Position numbers and translations under genes: made by a program. This document shows positions 35,353 to 44,595 of a stretch of 64,000 nucleotides of DNA, piece after piece (the stretch's first letter is position 1; each line of letters begins with the position of its first letter). The notes below the pieces were generated by a model. The model was not told the origin of the DNA and ran no database searches. It saw only the letters and a list, made by a program, of their open reading frames with translations. Where the stretch lies: the NCBI GenBank assembly GCA_910577945.1, contig CAJTNI010000004.1:19150-83149 (forward strand), written 5' to 3'. Source of the DNA: an uncultured Christensenella sp. GTDB taxonomy: Bacteria; Bacillota; Clostridia; Christensenellales; Pumilibacteraceae.

Positions 35353-37116
35353 CTATTCGACGGACACGCCTACGCGCGCCGCTTTTTTGGGCTTTAAGCA
35401 CACGCTCAACACGACGGCGGCAATATCGAAAACAATCGCCGCATACACGCCCGCGCGCGCGAGCACGCTCATTTTGATACTGATTGTATCGGGCGGCATC
35501 AGCGTTATGGGCGGCAGCGATTCCGCGCCGCTTGCCGAGGGCAGTATCGCAAACAGCGCCGCAAACACTATCGCCGCTATCGCGCAGCCGAATACGCCTT
35601 TCGTTTTGTCCGCGCCCACGACCGTCTCTGCGAGCGACTTTTGCATACCCGCAAACGCTATCGACGCCAAAACAATGCCCAGCGCGATAATCGTTACGCA
35701 CGCCGTCGCGCTCGTTACAAGCAGCTCGCTGTAAACGTAATCGCCGTATTTGACGACGCACAGCGCGGAAATAAGCTCGCCGAGCACTCCGCCTACGGGC
35801 ACGCTGCCGTGCCGCACGACTCTGGTCGCGTCGTAACTCATAATCGTCGTAATCCTGACCAACTCGCCGCACAGCGAAAAGAACGCGATTATAAGCGCCG
35901 CCGCCGTCGCCGCGCGCCTTATCATGGGAACGAGTCCGACGCCGTCGAATACCGCTTTCCCTACGCCGCAAACATAATACATAATAGCCGAGAACGTCGC
36001 CAGCCCGAGCATTACGCCGCCGTTCGCCATGGGCGACGCCATGTCGAAAATCACGCCTATGCCCGACGCTATCGAAACAATTTTCAAGAATTTAAACAGG
36101 TTTGCGGAACGCTTGAATAACATTCCCGAAAATGCGAGTATCGTGAACACCAACGCCGTAATCGCTATCGTCAAGCAGAGCGCTACGGTCAGCAGGCTCT
36201 GCGCCAGCGTAACCATGGCGGTGGTGCGCACCGCATTCCGCCGCACGTCGTTGCCGAAATGATAGGGGAACGCCTCCGACGACAAAGCGAGCATGCACGC
36301 CAAAACGTTTACGTCGCACAGCTCCTCCTCCAAAATATCCGCGAACTTCTTGCGCGCGCGATATTCGGACGCTTCCGAATAAATAATCTTCCAATCGGCG
36401 AACTCTGCGCGCGCCTCTTGAAGATGCTTGCTGTAATCGCTCGATATTTCGCCGTATTTTTCGAAATCGGACCTTTCCATATTTACGTACGCGAGCGCGC
36501 CGAGCACTCTCCAAAACGGCTGCTCTATCTCGACGTACTCGGTATCGGTAAAGTTGGACTTATACTCGGAGTCCGACCACTCCTTTTCGGAAACGAACAG
36601 CTCGACGTTCGCTTTGAATTCGATAGGCGCGAACAGCGCCACAAACAGCACGATTATCGCAAGCACGGCGATTATAGAGTTGACTATTACGCGGTACTTG
36701 CCTTCAAACTCCGCGACCTTTGTTCGGGCGGAAGAAACCGCTTTGCCGCCGCCGCGCGCCTTGCTCGCGCGCTCGGTCGGTGCGCTTGCGTGTTCCGCGG
36801 GCGCAGGCTCTGCCTTTTGCGCCGCTTCGGGCGCCGACCCCGCTCCGAACAACGGCGCGCCGCACTTGCCGCAAAACTCCGCGCCCGTTTCGTTGACGAA
36901 CCCGCATTCGACGCAGGCGGTCGAGCGCTGCGCGGCGTCGTCGAGTTTTCTTCCGCACACGCCGCAAAACGCCGCGCCGTTTACCGCGACCGCGCCGCAC
37001 GCGGGGCACGCGACGGACGCGTCGCCGTCCGACTTTTTGGAAAGCGCCGCGCCGCAATCGCTGCAAAATTTCGCAGCGTCGCGATTTTCGTATCCGCACT
37101 TATCGCACTTTTTCAT
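35353..37116 (-). CDS. Triple zinc-ribbon polytopic membrane protein, unknown function
   Basis: 587 residues. The first 95 hold three zinc ribbons of the CxxCG...CxxCG type (CDKCGYENRD/CSDCG, CPACGAVAVN/CGVCG, CVECGFVNET/CGKCG). An Ala/Glu-rich low-complexity stretch follows, then about eight hydrophobic helices with a soluble loop between the first and second. Some helix-rich zinc-ribbon proteins of this kind are annotated as accessory envelope proteins, but no function is known. GGTGGAG precedes the ATG. It shares the ribbon-plus-membrane design with the protein at 11714-12151. Confidence 0.75.
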   Translation of the reverse strand: MKKCDKCGYENRDAAKFCSDCGAALSKKSDGDASVACPACGAVAVNGAAFCGVCGRKLDDAAQRSTACVECGFVNETGAEFCGKCGAPLFGAGSAPEAAQKAEPAPAEHASAPTERASKARGGGKAVSSARTKVAEFEGKYRVIVNSIIAVLAIIVLFVALFAPIEFKANVELFVSEKEWSDSEYKSNFTDTEYVEIEQPFWRVLGALAYVNMERSDFEKYGEISSDYSKHLQEARAEFADWKIIYSEASEYRARKKFADILEEELCDVNVLACMLALSSEAFPYHFGNDVRRNAVRTTAMVTLAQSLLTVALCLTIAITALVFTILAFSGMLFKRSANLFKFLKIVSIASGIGVIFDMASPMANGGVMLGLATFSAIMYYVCGVGKAVFDGVGLVPMIRRAATAAALIIAFFSLCGELVRITTIMSYDATRVVRHGSVPVGGVLGELISALCVVKYGDYVYSELLVTSATACVTIIALGIVLASIAFAGMQKSLAETVVGADKTKGVFGCAIAAIVFAALFAILPSASGAESLPPITLMPPDTISIKMSVLARAGVYAAIVFDIAAVVLSVCLKPKKAARVGVSVE

Positions 37117-37271
37117 GCCGTTTCTCCACCCATCCTTAATTTGTTAGGCTTGGATTGATATATAATATCACACATTGTGAAACATGTCAATACGTTCGCC
37201 GAATTGCCTCGCGCGTATTGCCGCGCCCGTCACAAAAATTTTCGCACGCGCGCTTTACGGCGTTTTTGGTA

Positions 37272-37300
37272 TTGACTTTTGCGCGGCGGTGTTATATAAT
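37272..37300 (+). promoter_or_regulatory. Promoter of dnaN
   Basis: TTGACT (37272-37277), 17-bp spacer, TATAAT (37295-37300), then AGGAG and the dnaN ATG. Confidence 0.85.
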
Positions 37301-37332
37301 GTATGCTAGAATATAAGCATAGGAGAATCAAT

Positions 37333-38436
37333 ATGAAAGTAGCATGCAACGGCAAGGATTTATGCGATGCGGTAACGCGGGTAATCAAGGCGGTGCCCGC
37401 GCGCTCGACCAACGCCGTACTCGAAGGAATCAAGCTTACAGCCGACGACGGCACGCTCACGCTTACGGCGACGGATATCGAGCTTTCAATCGAGCACATG
37501 ATAGTCGCCGAGGTCGCCGAGCGCGGCGAAACGGTCGTGCCCGGCAAGCTGTTCGGCGATTTCGTGAAAAAGCTATCGTCGCAGACCATTGTGCTCACCG
37601 CCAACGGCTCGCGCCTTAAAATCGACTACGAGCGCAGCGAGGGCGAATTCGGCTGCTACACCGCCGACCAATATCCGGAGGTCAACCGCATAGAGGACAC
37701 GCAGCATTTCGAAATGCGCAACGCCGATTTGAAGGACCTCGTCAATAAAGTCGCGTTTTCGGTATGCACGGACGACACGCACGCCGCGCTCAAAGGCGTT
37801 TTGCTCGAAGTGTCGAGCGCCGACGTGACCGCCGTGTCCACCGACGGCTACCGCCTGTCCAAGTGCGTCAAGCCCATAATCGCCACCACGGCGTCCACCA
37901 GCTTTACGGTGCCCGTGCGCGCAATCATGGAAATTTCCCGATTGCTGTCCGACGGCGACGACACCGTCAAGCTGTACATGCACAAAAATTTCCTCATGGT
38001 GCGCGTCGACGCGACGACCGTCACCACGCGGCTTATCGACGGCACGTTCGTCAACTACCGCCAAATCATTCCGCAACATTTCGACACGCAGGTGTACATT
38101 CCCAAAACGCTGTTCGACGACGCAATCGACAGAGCGGTGCTCATGTCGCGCTCGGACAAAAACAACTATCTCGTGCGCTTCGACATCACGCAGTCGAACA
38201 TGACGGTCAGCTCGCACAGCGAGGCGGGCAACGTCGAGGAAAATCTGCCCATCAAGACGGACGGCGCGGACATTTCCATCTCCTTCAACGCGCGCTATTT
38301 CTCCGAGTTCCTCAACTGCATGAACTGCGACACTATCGTGCTCAACCTGACCAACGCCACGTCGGTATGCGTGGTCTCGCCCGTCGGCGACCGCGAGGAC
38401 TATATCTACCTCGTCCTGCCCGTGCGCAGCGCGTAA
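37333..38436 (+). CDS. dnaN: DNA polymerase III beta subunit (sliding clamp)
   Basis: A 367-residue clamp with the three-domain repeat expected of the family. Signatures are MKVACNGKDLCDAVTRVIKA at the start, TLTATDIELSIEH, YTADQYPEVNRIED, STDGYRLS, and the C-terminal LVLPVRS. It tethers polymerase to DNA. ATG 37333 is preferred over an earlier frame extension because AGGAG precedes it. Unlike the usual dnaA-dnaN order near the origin, the neighbours here are glnN-side genes and an ABC exporter. A terminator follows. Confidence 0.95.
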   Translation: MKVACNGKDLCDAVTRVIKAVPARSTNAVLEGIKLTADDGTLTLTATDIELSIEHMIVAEVAERGETVVPGKLFGDFVKKLSSQTIVLTANGSRLKIDYERSEGEFGCYTADQYPEVNRIEDTQHFEMRNADLKDLVNKVAFSVCTDDTHAALKGVLLEVSSADVTAVSTDGYRLSKCVKPIIATTASTSFTVPVRAIMEISRLLSDGDDTVKLYMHKNFLMVRVDATTVTTRLIDGTFVNYRQIIPQHFDTQVYIPKTLFDDAIDRAVLMSRSDKNNYLVRFDITQSNMTVSSHSEAGNVEENLPIKTDGADISISFNARYFSEFLNCMNCDTIVLNLTNATSVCVVSPVGDREDYIYLVLPVRSA

Positions 38437-38474
38437 CGGTCGTTTTTCAATAAAAAACGCATACGAAATCCACG

Positions 38475-38504
38475 ACCTCGCCGTTAATTGCGGCGGGGTT
38501 TTTT
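38475..38504 (+). terminator. Terminator of dnaN
   Basis: An 8-bp stem, CCTCGCCG with CGGCGGGG (one G-T pair), followed by TTTTTTG. Confidence 0.85.
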
Positions 38505-38517
38505 GTTGCGTTTGCGC

Positions 38518-38547
38518 TTGACAACAAAAGCGCATACAATATATAAT
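38518..38547 (+). promoter_or_regulatory. Promoter of the ABC exporter operon
   Basis: TTGACA (38518-38523), 18-bp spacer, TATAAT (38542-38547). The ATG is 10 bp after the -10 box, leaving a leader of about 4 nt and no room for a ribosome site. Confidence 0.75.
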
Positions 38548-38557
38548 AGTTAGCGAA

Positions 38558-40255
38558 ATGTTCAAGCTTTTACGGTTTATCAAGGGTCATACGGCGCAGG
38601 CGATTGCCGCGCCGCTCTGCAAGCTCATCGAGGCAATCGCCGAGCTCGCCGTGCCTATGATTATAGCCGCCGTCATCGACGTAGGCATAGCCGACGGCGA
38701 CAAGTCTTACGTCGTAAAATATTGCTCGCTTATCGCCATTCTCGCGGTGGGCGGCTTTCTCATTTCCGTAACGGGTCAGTATCTCGCGTCCAAGGTGGCG
38801 CTCGGGTTCGGCACGCGCGTGCGCAACGCCGTTTTCGCGCATATCAACAAACTGCCCGTGTCCGAATGCGACCGTATCGGCGGCGCGTCGCTGGTGACGC
38901 GGCTGACGGGCGACGTGGTCAACTGCCAAAACGCGCTCAACATGACGCTGCGGCTGGTGCTGCGCATTCCGTTTGTGGTAATCGGCGCGTTCGTCATGAG
39001 CATGATTATCGACCCGATGCTGTCGCTCATGTTTTTGGCGATGGTCGTCGTGCTGTCGGCGACAATCGCGTGCGTGCTGCGGCTGACGATGCCGCGAGTC
39101 AAGCGCGCGCAAAAAAACCTCGACGAGATTTCGCGCCAGACCTCGCAAAGCCTGACGGGCGCGCGCGTCATTCGCGCATTTTCCAAGCAGGCGTCCGCCA
39201 AAGCCGATTTCGACGCGGCGGCGGAGACCACTGCGCACACCAATTTCGCCGCCATGCGCATTTCCACGCTTTTGACGCCGCTTACCTTTGCGGTCGTCAA
39301 TCTCGCTATTATCGCGGTGCTGTGGTTCGGCGGCGTCAAGATAAACACCGACCGCCTTTCGCAGGGCGAAGTGGTCGCGCTTATCAACTATCTCAATCAG
39401 GCGTTTTTCGTAATAGTCAACGTGGGCAACGTGTTTTCGGTGTTCACACGCTCGTCCGCCTGCGCGGCGCGCGTCAACGAAATACTCGAAACGCCCGTGC
39501 CCGAGGACGGAGCTATAACCGAGATAAACGCCGACGCGCCGCACGTGCTCGAATTTAAAGACGTCAGCTTCGCGTACGACGGCGATTACGACGTGCGCGA
39601 CGTATCGTTCACTCTCGACGCGGGGCAGACGCTGGGCATAATCGGCGGCACGGGCAGCGGCAAAACGACGCTCGTCGCGCTCATAGAACGGTTCTACACG
39701 CCCGACAAGGGCGAAATATACTTTTGCGGCGAAAAGCTGTCCGACTATGCCGAGCGCGCGCTGCGCGGCGGTATCGGCTACGTGCCGCAGCGCACCGCCG
39801 TACTCGAAGGCACGCTGTCCGAAAACCTCAAAATCGCCGACCCCGACGCGAGCGAGCAACGGCAAATCGCGGCGATGGAAACCGCGCAAGCGAGCGAGCT
39901 TTTATCCTCGCTCGGGCTCGACGGGCATATTTTCGCGGGCGGTAAGAACCTGTCGGGCGGACAGCGCCAGCGCGTAAACATCGCGCGCGCGCTCACCCGC
40001 GACAATATTCTGTATCTGTTCGACGACGCGACGTCCGCGCTCGACTACAAGACCGAACGCGATTTCATTTCGGCGGTTAACCGCATAAGCGGCGCAAAGA
40101 TATTCGTCTCCCAGCGCATAAGCGCGGTGTCGGGTTGCGATAATATCATCGTGCTCGACGGCGGCAAAATCGTGGGCTGCGGCAAGCATGCCGAGCTCAA
40201 AGCGTCCTGTCCGCTGTACAAGGAGTTTTGCGACTCACAGCAAAAATCAAAATGA
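38558..40255 (+). CDS. ABC exporter half-transporter, first subunit
   Basis: A 565-residue fused permease-ATPase. Six transmembrane helices (about 1-300) are followed by the ATPase: Walker A GGTGSGKTTL, signature NLSGGQRQRVNIAR, Walker B ILYLFDDATSALD. As in many heterodimeric exporters one site is degenerate: the residue after the Walker B Asp pair is Ala, not the catalytic Glu (DDAT in place of DEAT). The partner gene overlaps by 4 bp. The heterodimer probably exports a drug, lipid or peptide; the substrate is unknown. Confidence 0.93.
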   Translation: MFKLLRFIKGHTAQAIAAPLCKLIEAIAELAVPMIIAAVIDVGIADGDKSYVVKYCSLIAILAVGGFLISVTGQYLASKVALGFGTRVRNAVFAHINKLPVSECDRIGGASLVTRLTGDVVNCQNALNMTLRLVLRIPFVVIGAFVMSMIIDPMLSLMFLAMVVVLSATIACVLRLTMPRVKRAQKNLDEISRQTSQSLTGARVIRAFSKQASAKADFDAAAETTAHTNFAAMRISTLLTPLTFAVVNLAIIAVLWFGGVKINTDRLSQGEVVALINYLNQAFFVIVNVGNVFSVFTRSSACAARVNEILETPVPEDGAITEINADAPHVLEFKDVSFAYDGDYDVRDVSFTLDAGQTLGIIGGTGSGKTTLVALIERFYTPDKGEIYFCGEKLSDYAERALRGGIGYVPQRTAVLEGTLSENLKIADPDASEQRQIAAMETAQASELLSSLGLDGHIFAGGKNLSGGQRQRVNIARALTRDNILYLFDDATSALDYKTERDFISAVNRISGAKIFVSQRISAVSGCDNIIVLDGGKIVGCGKHAELKASCPLYKEFCDSQQKSK

Positions 40256-42006
40256 AAAATACAAAGGCACAAAAACAAGCGGGCACAATGCGCCGCCTCA
40301 TGAAGTATTTGCTCCCGCACGCGTGGCTGCTCGCGCTCGCGTTTGTTTGCGCGGCGATTTCCTCCGTGGGCATGCTGTTTACGCCCGTGGTAATCGGCGA
40401 CGCGGTCGACTGCATGCTCGCCGCGGGCAAGGTCGATTTCGAGCGGCTCACCGCGCTCATAATCGCGCTCGCCGTGATAATCTGTGCGGTCATGCTGTTC
40501 CAATGGCTTATGAACCTGCTCGCCCAGCGCGCGGCGCACTACGCCGTTAAGGGCGCGCGCAAGGACGGGTTTTCCGCGCTGACCGACGCGCCGCTCGGCT
40601 ATATCGACTCGCACTCGCACGGCGACCTTACGGCGCGGCTGTCTGTGGACGCCGACCAAATCGCCGACGGCATAGTGCAGGGCGCGACGCAAATTTTTAC
40701 GGGCGTTGTAACAATCGTCGGCACGCTCGTGCTGATGATACGCATAAATCTTTGGATAGCCGTTGCCGTCGCCGCGCTCACGCCGCTGTCGCTTTTGGTG
40801 TCGTTTTTGGTCGCGCGCGGCTCGCATAAATACTTCACGCGGCAAACGCATGTGCGCGGCGAGCTGTACGACTGCGCCGAGGAAACGATTAAAAACCGCG
40901 CGCTTATCGCCGCCTACGGGTACGCGCCGCGCGCGCAAGCCGAGTTCGGACAAAAGAACGAAACGCTGCGCAAATGCGGCTTTAAAGCGACCTTCTACTC
41001 GTCGCTCGTCAACCCGTCCACGCGCCTGATAAACTCGCTGGTGTACGCGGTCGCCGCCGTCATGGGCACGGTGTACGCAATCGACGGCACGGTGTCCGTA
41101 GGCGACATAACCAAGCTGCTGCTTTTCGCAAATCAGTTCGCCCGCCCGCTCAACGAAATCACGGGCGTGATTACCGAGTTCCAAACCTCGCTCGCCGCCG
41201 CCAAGCGCATACTCGACCTCACCGAGATAGCCCCGCAGGACGACGGCGGCAAAGCGCTCGTGCCGTGCGGCGACGTAGCGATACGCGCGCTCGATTTTTC
41301 GTACGTGCCCGAAAAGCCGCTCATACAAAACCTCAATCTCGACGTGCCGCAGGGCACAATGGTGGCAATCGTCGGGCGTACGGGCTGCGGCAAAACTACG
41401 CTTATAAACCTTTTAATGCGCTTTTACGACCCCACCGCGGGCGAGCTGCTGTTCGACGGCGAGAACGCCGCCGAGCTCACGCGCAGCGGCGTGCGCAAAG
41501 GGTTCGGCATGGTGCTGCAAGACACCTGGATTTTCAAGGGCAGCGTGCGCAACAACATAGCGTACGGCAAGCCCGACGCGACGGACGCCGAGGTCAAAGC
41601 CGCCGCCGCCGCTTGCGAAATCGACGGATTTATCGAGCGCATGCCCGACGGCTACGACACGATAATCGACGACGGCGACGGCATATCGCAGGGACAAAAA
41701 CAGCTTATCAACATTGCGCGCATAATGCTCACCGACCCGCCCATGCTCATTCTCGACGAGGCTACGAGCAATATCGACACGCGAACCGAGCAGCGCGTGC
41801 AGAGCGCGTTCGACAAGCTTTTGCGCCCCGCGAACGGCAAAAAGAAAACGGGCTTCGTCGTGGCGCACCGCCTGTCCACAATCGTCAACGCCGACGTAAT
41901 TCTCGTAATGGACAAAGGCAATATCATTGAGCGCGGCACGCACAAGGAGCTGCTCGCCAAGGGCGGCGCGTACGCCGAGCTGTACAGCGCACAGTTCGCA
42001 AGCTGA
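40252..42006 (+). CDS. ABC exporter half-transporter, second subunit
   Basis: 584 residues from ATG 40252, which overlaps the TGA of the first subunit (ATGA). Six helices are followed by an ATPase with Walker A GRTGCGKTTL, Walker B MLILDEATSNID carrying the catalytic Glu, and H-loop VVAHRLSTI. Its signature is ISQGQKQLIN, in which the second Gly of LSGGQ is retained but Ser-Gly is changed to Ser-Gln. This fits an asymmetric heterodimer with the first subunit, one catalytic site being active. A two-way terminator follows. Confidence 0.93.
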   Translation: MKNTKAQKQAGTMRRLMKYLLPHAWLLALAFVCAAISSVGMLFTPVVIGDAVDCMLAAGKVDFERLTALIIALAVIICAVMLFQWLMNLLAQRAAHYAVKGARKDGFSALTDAPLGYIDSHSHGDLTARLSVDADQIADGIVQGATQIFTGVVTIVGTLVLMIRINLWIAVAVAALTPLSLLVSFLVARGSHKYFTRQTHVRGELYDCAEETIKNRALIAAYGYAPRAQAEFGQKNETLRKCGFKATFYSSLVNPSTRLINSLVYAVAAVMGTVYAIDGTVSVGDITKLLLFANQFARPLNEITGVITEFQTSLAAAKRILDLTEIAPQDDGGKALVPCGDVAIRALDFSYVPEKPLIQNLNLDVPQGTMVAIVGRTGCGKTTLINLLMRFYDPTAGELLFDGENAAELTRSGVRKGFGMVLQDTWIFKGSVRNNIAYGKPDATDAEVKAAAAACEIDGFIERMPDGYDTIIDDGDGISQGQKQLINIARIMLTDPPMLILDEATSNIDTRTEQRVQSAFDKLLRPANGKKKTGFVVAHRLSTIVNADVILVMDKGNIIERGTHKELLAKGGAYAELYSAQFAS

Positions 42007-42063
42007 GTTTAGCGCGAGCCGAAATTTCGACGAACTCGCCCTGCGAAAATTTATCGTAAAAAG

Positions 42064-42090
42064 CAAAAACCGCCTGCGGGCGGTTTTTTA
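42064..42090. terminator. Two-way terminator between the ABC exporter and MATE genes
   Basis: ACCGCC-TGCG-GGCGGT with A and T runs at both ends. It separates two convergent transcripts and overlaps the MATE stop codon. Confidence 0.85.
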
Positions 42091-43530
42091 TTGTTCGGAG
42101 TTTTCGTCGGCTTGCGCGGTCGCGCCGTCGTCGCGCGCCGCCGCTCTCGCCCGCTCCACCTCGCGCTCGCGCTTGTTGAACACGCGCGGAAACGTCACGA
42201 AAATGACGACCGTCGTAATCGCGCCCGCGACGAAATCGGCTATACCCTCGGATAGATACACGCCCTTAAAGCCCAAAAAGTGCGTGAGCGCAAAGCACAG
42301 CGGTATCAGTATTATCACCTTTCGCAGCACGGCGAGAATGACCGCCGACTTAGCCTGACCGAGCGCGACGTTTACGTTTTGCAGCGTCATTTGCACAAAG
42401 AACATAATCGAGCCCATGAGGAAGAACGGCGCGTATTCGGTCACGATTGCGCGCACCTCGGCGCTCGCCGAAAACATATACGCGTAAAGCTGCGGCGCGG
42501 CGAGCGACGCCGACCACACGACCGCAGCAAAAACGAAAGCAATCGCCGTCACGTACTTTATGCCCGTTTTGAGCCGCGCGGAATTGCCCTTGCCGTAGTT
42601 GTAGCTCACAAACGGCTGCATGCCGTACCCCAGCCCGTTGAGCGGCAGCGAAATCAACTGCAACGCGCTCAGCATAATGGTAAGCGCGGCGGTGTAGTCC
42701 TTGTTGCCGCCCGTCGCGCTATTGAGGTTTACGTTGAACACAATCTGAATGGCGCATTCGGTCAGCGTCATTATGAACGGCGAAAACCCGAGCGACAGTA
42801 TGCAAAAAAACCGCCGCGCATCGGGCTTCATATCGCCGAGCTTAAATCGGAATATACTGCGCTTGGAAAAGAAAAAGCAAATAATCCAAACGAACGATAT
42901 CAACTGCGACAGCACCGTCGCAAGGCTCGCGCCGTTTACGCCCATGCCCAGCGCGAATATAAACACGGGGTCGAGTATAATGTTGACGACCGCGCCTATC
43001 AGCACCGAGAACATGGCGGTGAGCGAGTACCCTTGCGCCGTTATAAACGGGTTAAGCCCCTGCGCCGCAAGCACAAATACCGTGCCCGCCGAATAGATTT
43101 TAAGATACGACGTCGCGTACTCGACCGCGCTCGGCGGACAGCCGAACAGCTCGACGATTTGCCGCGCGAGAAAAAACGCAGTCACGCTGAGCACGACGCC
43201 TATTGCGGCGAGCGCGACGAACGACGAGTTGAACAGCTTGTTCGCCTCGGGCGTATCGTCCTCGCCCAGCTTCATGCTCGCCCGCGGCGCGCCGCCCAAG
43301 CCGATTAGGTTGGCGAACGCCTGAATGATAAGCGTTATCGGCAAAACCACGCCGAGCGCGGCGAGCGCGTCCATGCCCGAGCCCTTTATATTAGCCACGT
43401 ACATTCTGTCCACAATGTTGTACAAAAACGTGATGAGCTGCGCGACTACGGCGGGCACGGTCAGCTTGAACACAAGCGGCAATATCTTGCCCGTGCCCAG
43501 CAATTCGGTTGTGGTTTGAGATTTTCGCAT
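42088..43530 (-). CDS. MATE family efflux transporter
   Basis: 480 residues with twelve predicted helices in two homologous halves. Typical segments are LTVPAVVAQLITFLYNIVDRMYV, GLGGAPRASMKLGE and QPFVSYNYGKGN, as in MATE multidrug pumps that use a sodium or proton gradient. The ATG at 43528-43530 is chosen over one 12 codons earlier because the preferred one lies 7 bp from a -10 box (TAGAAT, 43538-43543; -35 TTGCTT, 43561-43566; 17-bp spacer), while the longer start lies inside this promoter. There is no ribosome site. A charged, Ala-rich tail ends the protein. Confidence 0.9.
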   Translation of the reverse strand: MRKSQTTTELLGTGKILPLVFKLTVPAVVAQLITFLYNIVDRMYVANIKGSGMDALAALGVVLPITLIIQAFANLIGLGGAPRASMKLGEDDTPEANKLFNSSFVALAAIGVVLSVTAFFLARQIVELFGCPPSAVEYATSYLKIYSAGTVFVLAAQGLNPFITAQGYSLTAMFSVLIGAVVNIILDPVFIFALGMGVNGASLATVLSQLISFVWIICFFFSKRSIFRFKLGDMKPDARRFFCILSLGFSPFIMTLTECAIQIVFNVNLNSATGGNKDYTAALTIMLSALQLISLPLNGLGYGMQPFVSYNYGKGNSARLKTGIKYVTAIAFVFAAVVWSASLAAPQLYAYMFSASAEVRAIVTEYAPFFLMGSIMFFVQMTLQNVNVALGQAKSAVILAVLRKVIILIPLCFALTHFLGFKGVYLSEGIADFVAGAITTVVIFVTFPRVFNKREREVERARAAARDDGATAQADENSEQ

Positions 43531-43537
43531 TACCGCT

Positions 43538-43684
43538 ATTCTATCACAGCCGCGCGGCAAAAGCAATTATTTACGACGGGCGCGGCGATGCGTGCGCGAA
43601 AATCCGCAAATTTCCGCGGCGAACCCTCGCGCAACAAATCGGTGCGCGTTTGCTATTGCATGCGCGCCGCGAGCATGCTATAAT
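43538..43684. promoter_or_regulatory. Divergent leaderless promoters of the MATE and XRE-SdpI genes
   Basis: Leftward: TTGCTT (43561-43566), 17 bp, TAGAAT (43538-43543). Rightward: TTGCAT (43656-43661), 17 bp, TATAAT (43679-43684). The ATGs lie 7 and 6 bp beyond the -10 boxes, so both predicted transcripts start at or next to the start codon. Confidence 0.65.
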
Positions 43685-43690
43685 AACGGC

Positions 43691-44587
43691 ATGTTCAAGG
43701 ATAATCTTATTTACCTGCGCAAAAAGAAAGGGCTTACGCAGCGCGAGCTTGCCGCGCGGCTGTTCGTCACGCGTCAAGCCGTTTCCAAGTGGGAGCTCGG
43801 CGTTACCGAGCCCGATTTGCAAACGCTCAAACGCCTTTGCGAAGCGCTCGACTGCACGACGGAAACGCTGCTCGGCGACCGTATCGACGGGCAAAGCCCC
43901 GCCGACGGCGAGCGCGCCGTCACCGAAAAACGCGATACGCTCAACCGCATAATGCTTGCGTGCACGCTGTTGTTTACCGCGTTTTGCATGCTGACAATCG
44001 CAATGCTTTACAGATACCTGCCCGAGACTATCCCCGCGCATTGGACGCACGGCGAAATAGACAGGTACGGCGACAAAGCCGAAATTTGGATGCTTGTTTC
44101 GGCTTTTGCGATATTTGCGGGCGTGGATATCGTCGTTTTCGTCATATGCAAAAAATACGGCGACGGAAAATCGGCGGCGCTCGGGCACTCGATAATATTG
44201 TTAATGATTCTCGCGTTCGAGCTTTTTGTGCTTATAACGTACATGCGCTACGTTCCGACCGAATATTTAATCCCCGCCACGGCGAGCGAAACGGCGGCGC
44301 TCACGCTCGTGATTTTCGCAGGCGTATCGCCGCGCATAATGCCGCCCAACAAAGTCTACGGCGTCAAAACGCGGCTCACGCTCGACGACCGCGACGCTTG
44401 GCGCAAGGTCAACGCCGTTGCGGCGATATCGGGCGGCATAACCTCGGCGTGCGTTTTCGCCGCGTGCATGATTTTCGCGAGCAAGTACGCGTACGCGGCG
44501 TTTGCCGCATATTTGATTCCCGCTATAATCGTGTGCGTTTATCACAAAATCCAGAGCGCCCGCGTCAAACGCAAGCAAGGCAATTAG
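43691..44587 (+). CDS. XRE regulator fused to an SdpI/DUF1648-type membrane protein
   Basis: 298 residues. Residues 1-65 are an XRE helix-turn-helix (KKGLTQRELAARLFVTRQAVSKWE). From about 85 the protein is membrane-bound with six or so helices. LPETIPAHWTHGEIDRYGDK is the DUF1648 motif and NKVYGVKTRLTLDD with AWRKVNA is the SdpI motif. SdpI is the immunity protein and signal receptor for the SdpC toxin in Bacillus, where the repressor SdpR is separate; here regulator and membrane sensor are on one chain. No toxin gene is adjacent. ATG 43691 follows a -10 box directly; a longer upstream frame reads through the promoter and is rejected. Confidence 0.82.
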   Translation: MFKDNLIYLRKKKGLTQRELAARLFVTRQAVSKWELGVTEPDLQTLKRLCEALDCTTETLLGDRIDGQSPADGERAVTEKRDTLNRIMLACTLLFTAFCMLTIAMLYRYLPETIPAHWTHGEIDRYGDKAEIWMLVSAFAIFAGVDIVVFVICKKYGDGKSAALGHSIILLMILAFELFVLITYMRYVPTEYLIPATASETAALTLVIFAGVSPRIMPPNKVYGVKTRLTLDDRDAWRKVNAVAAISGGITSACVFAACMIFASKYAYAAFAAYLIPAIIVCVYHKIQSARVKRKQGN

Positions 44588-44595
44588 CCGCGCGC

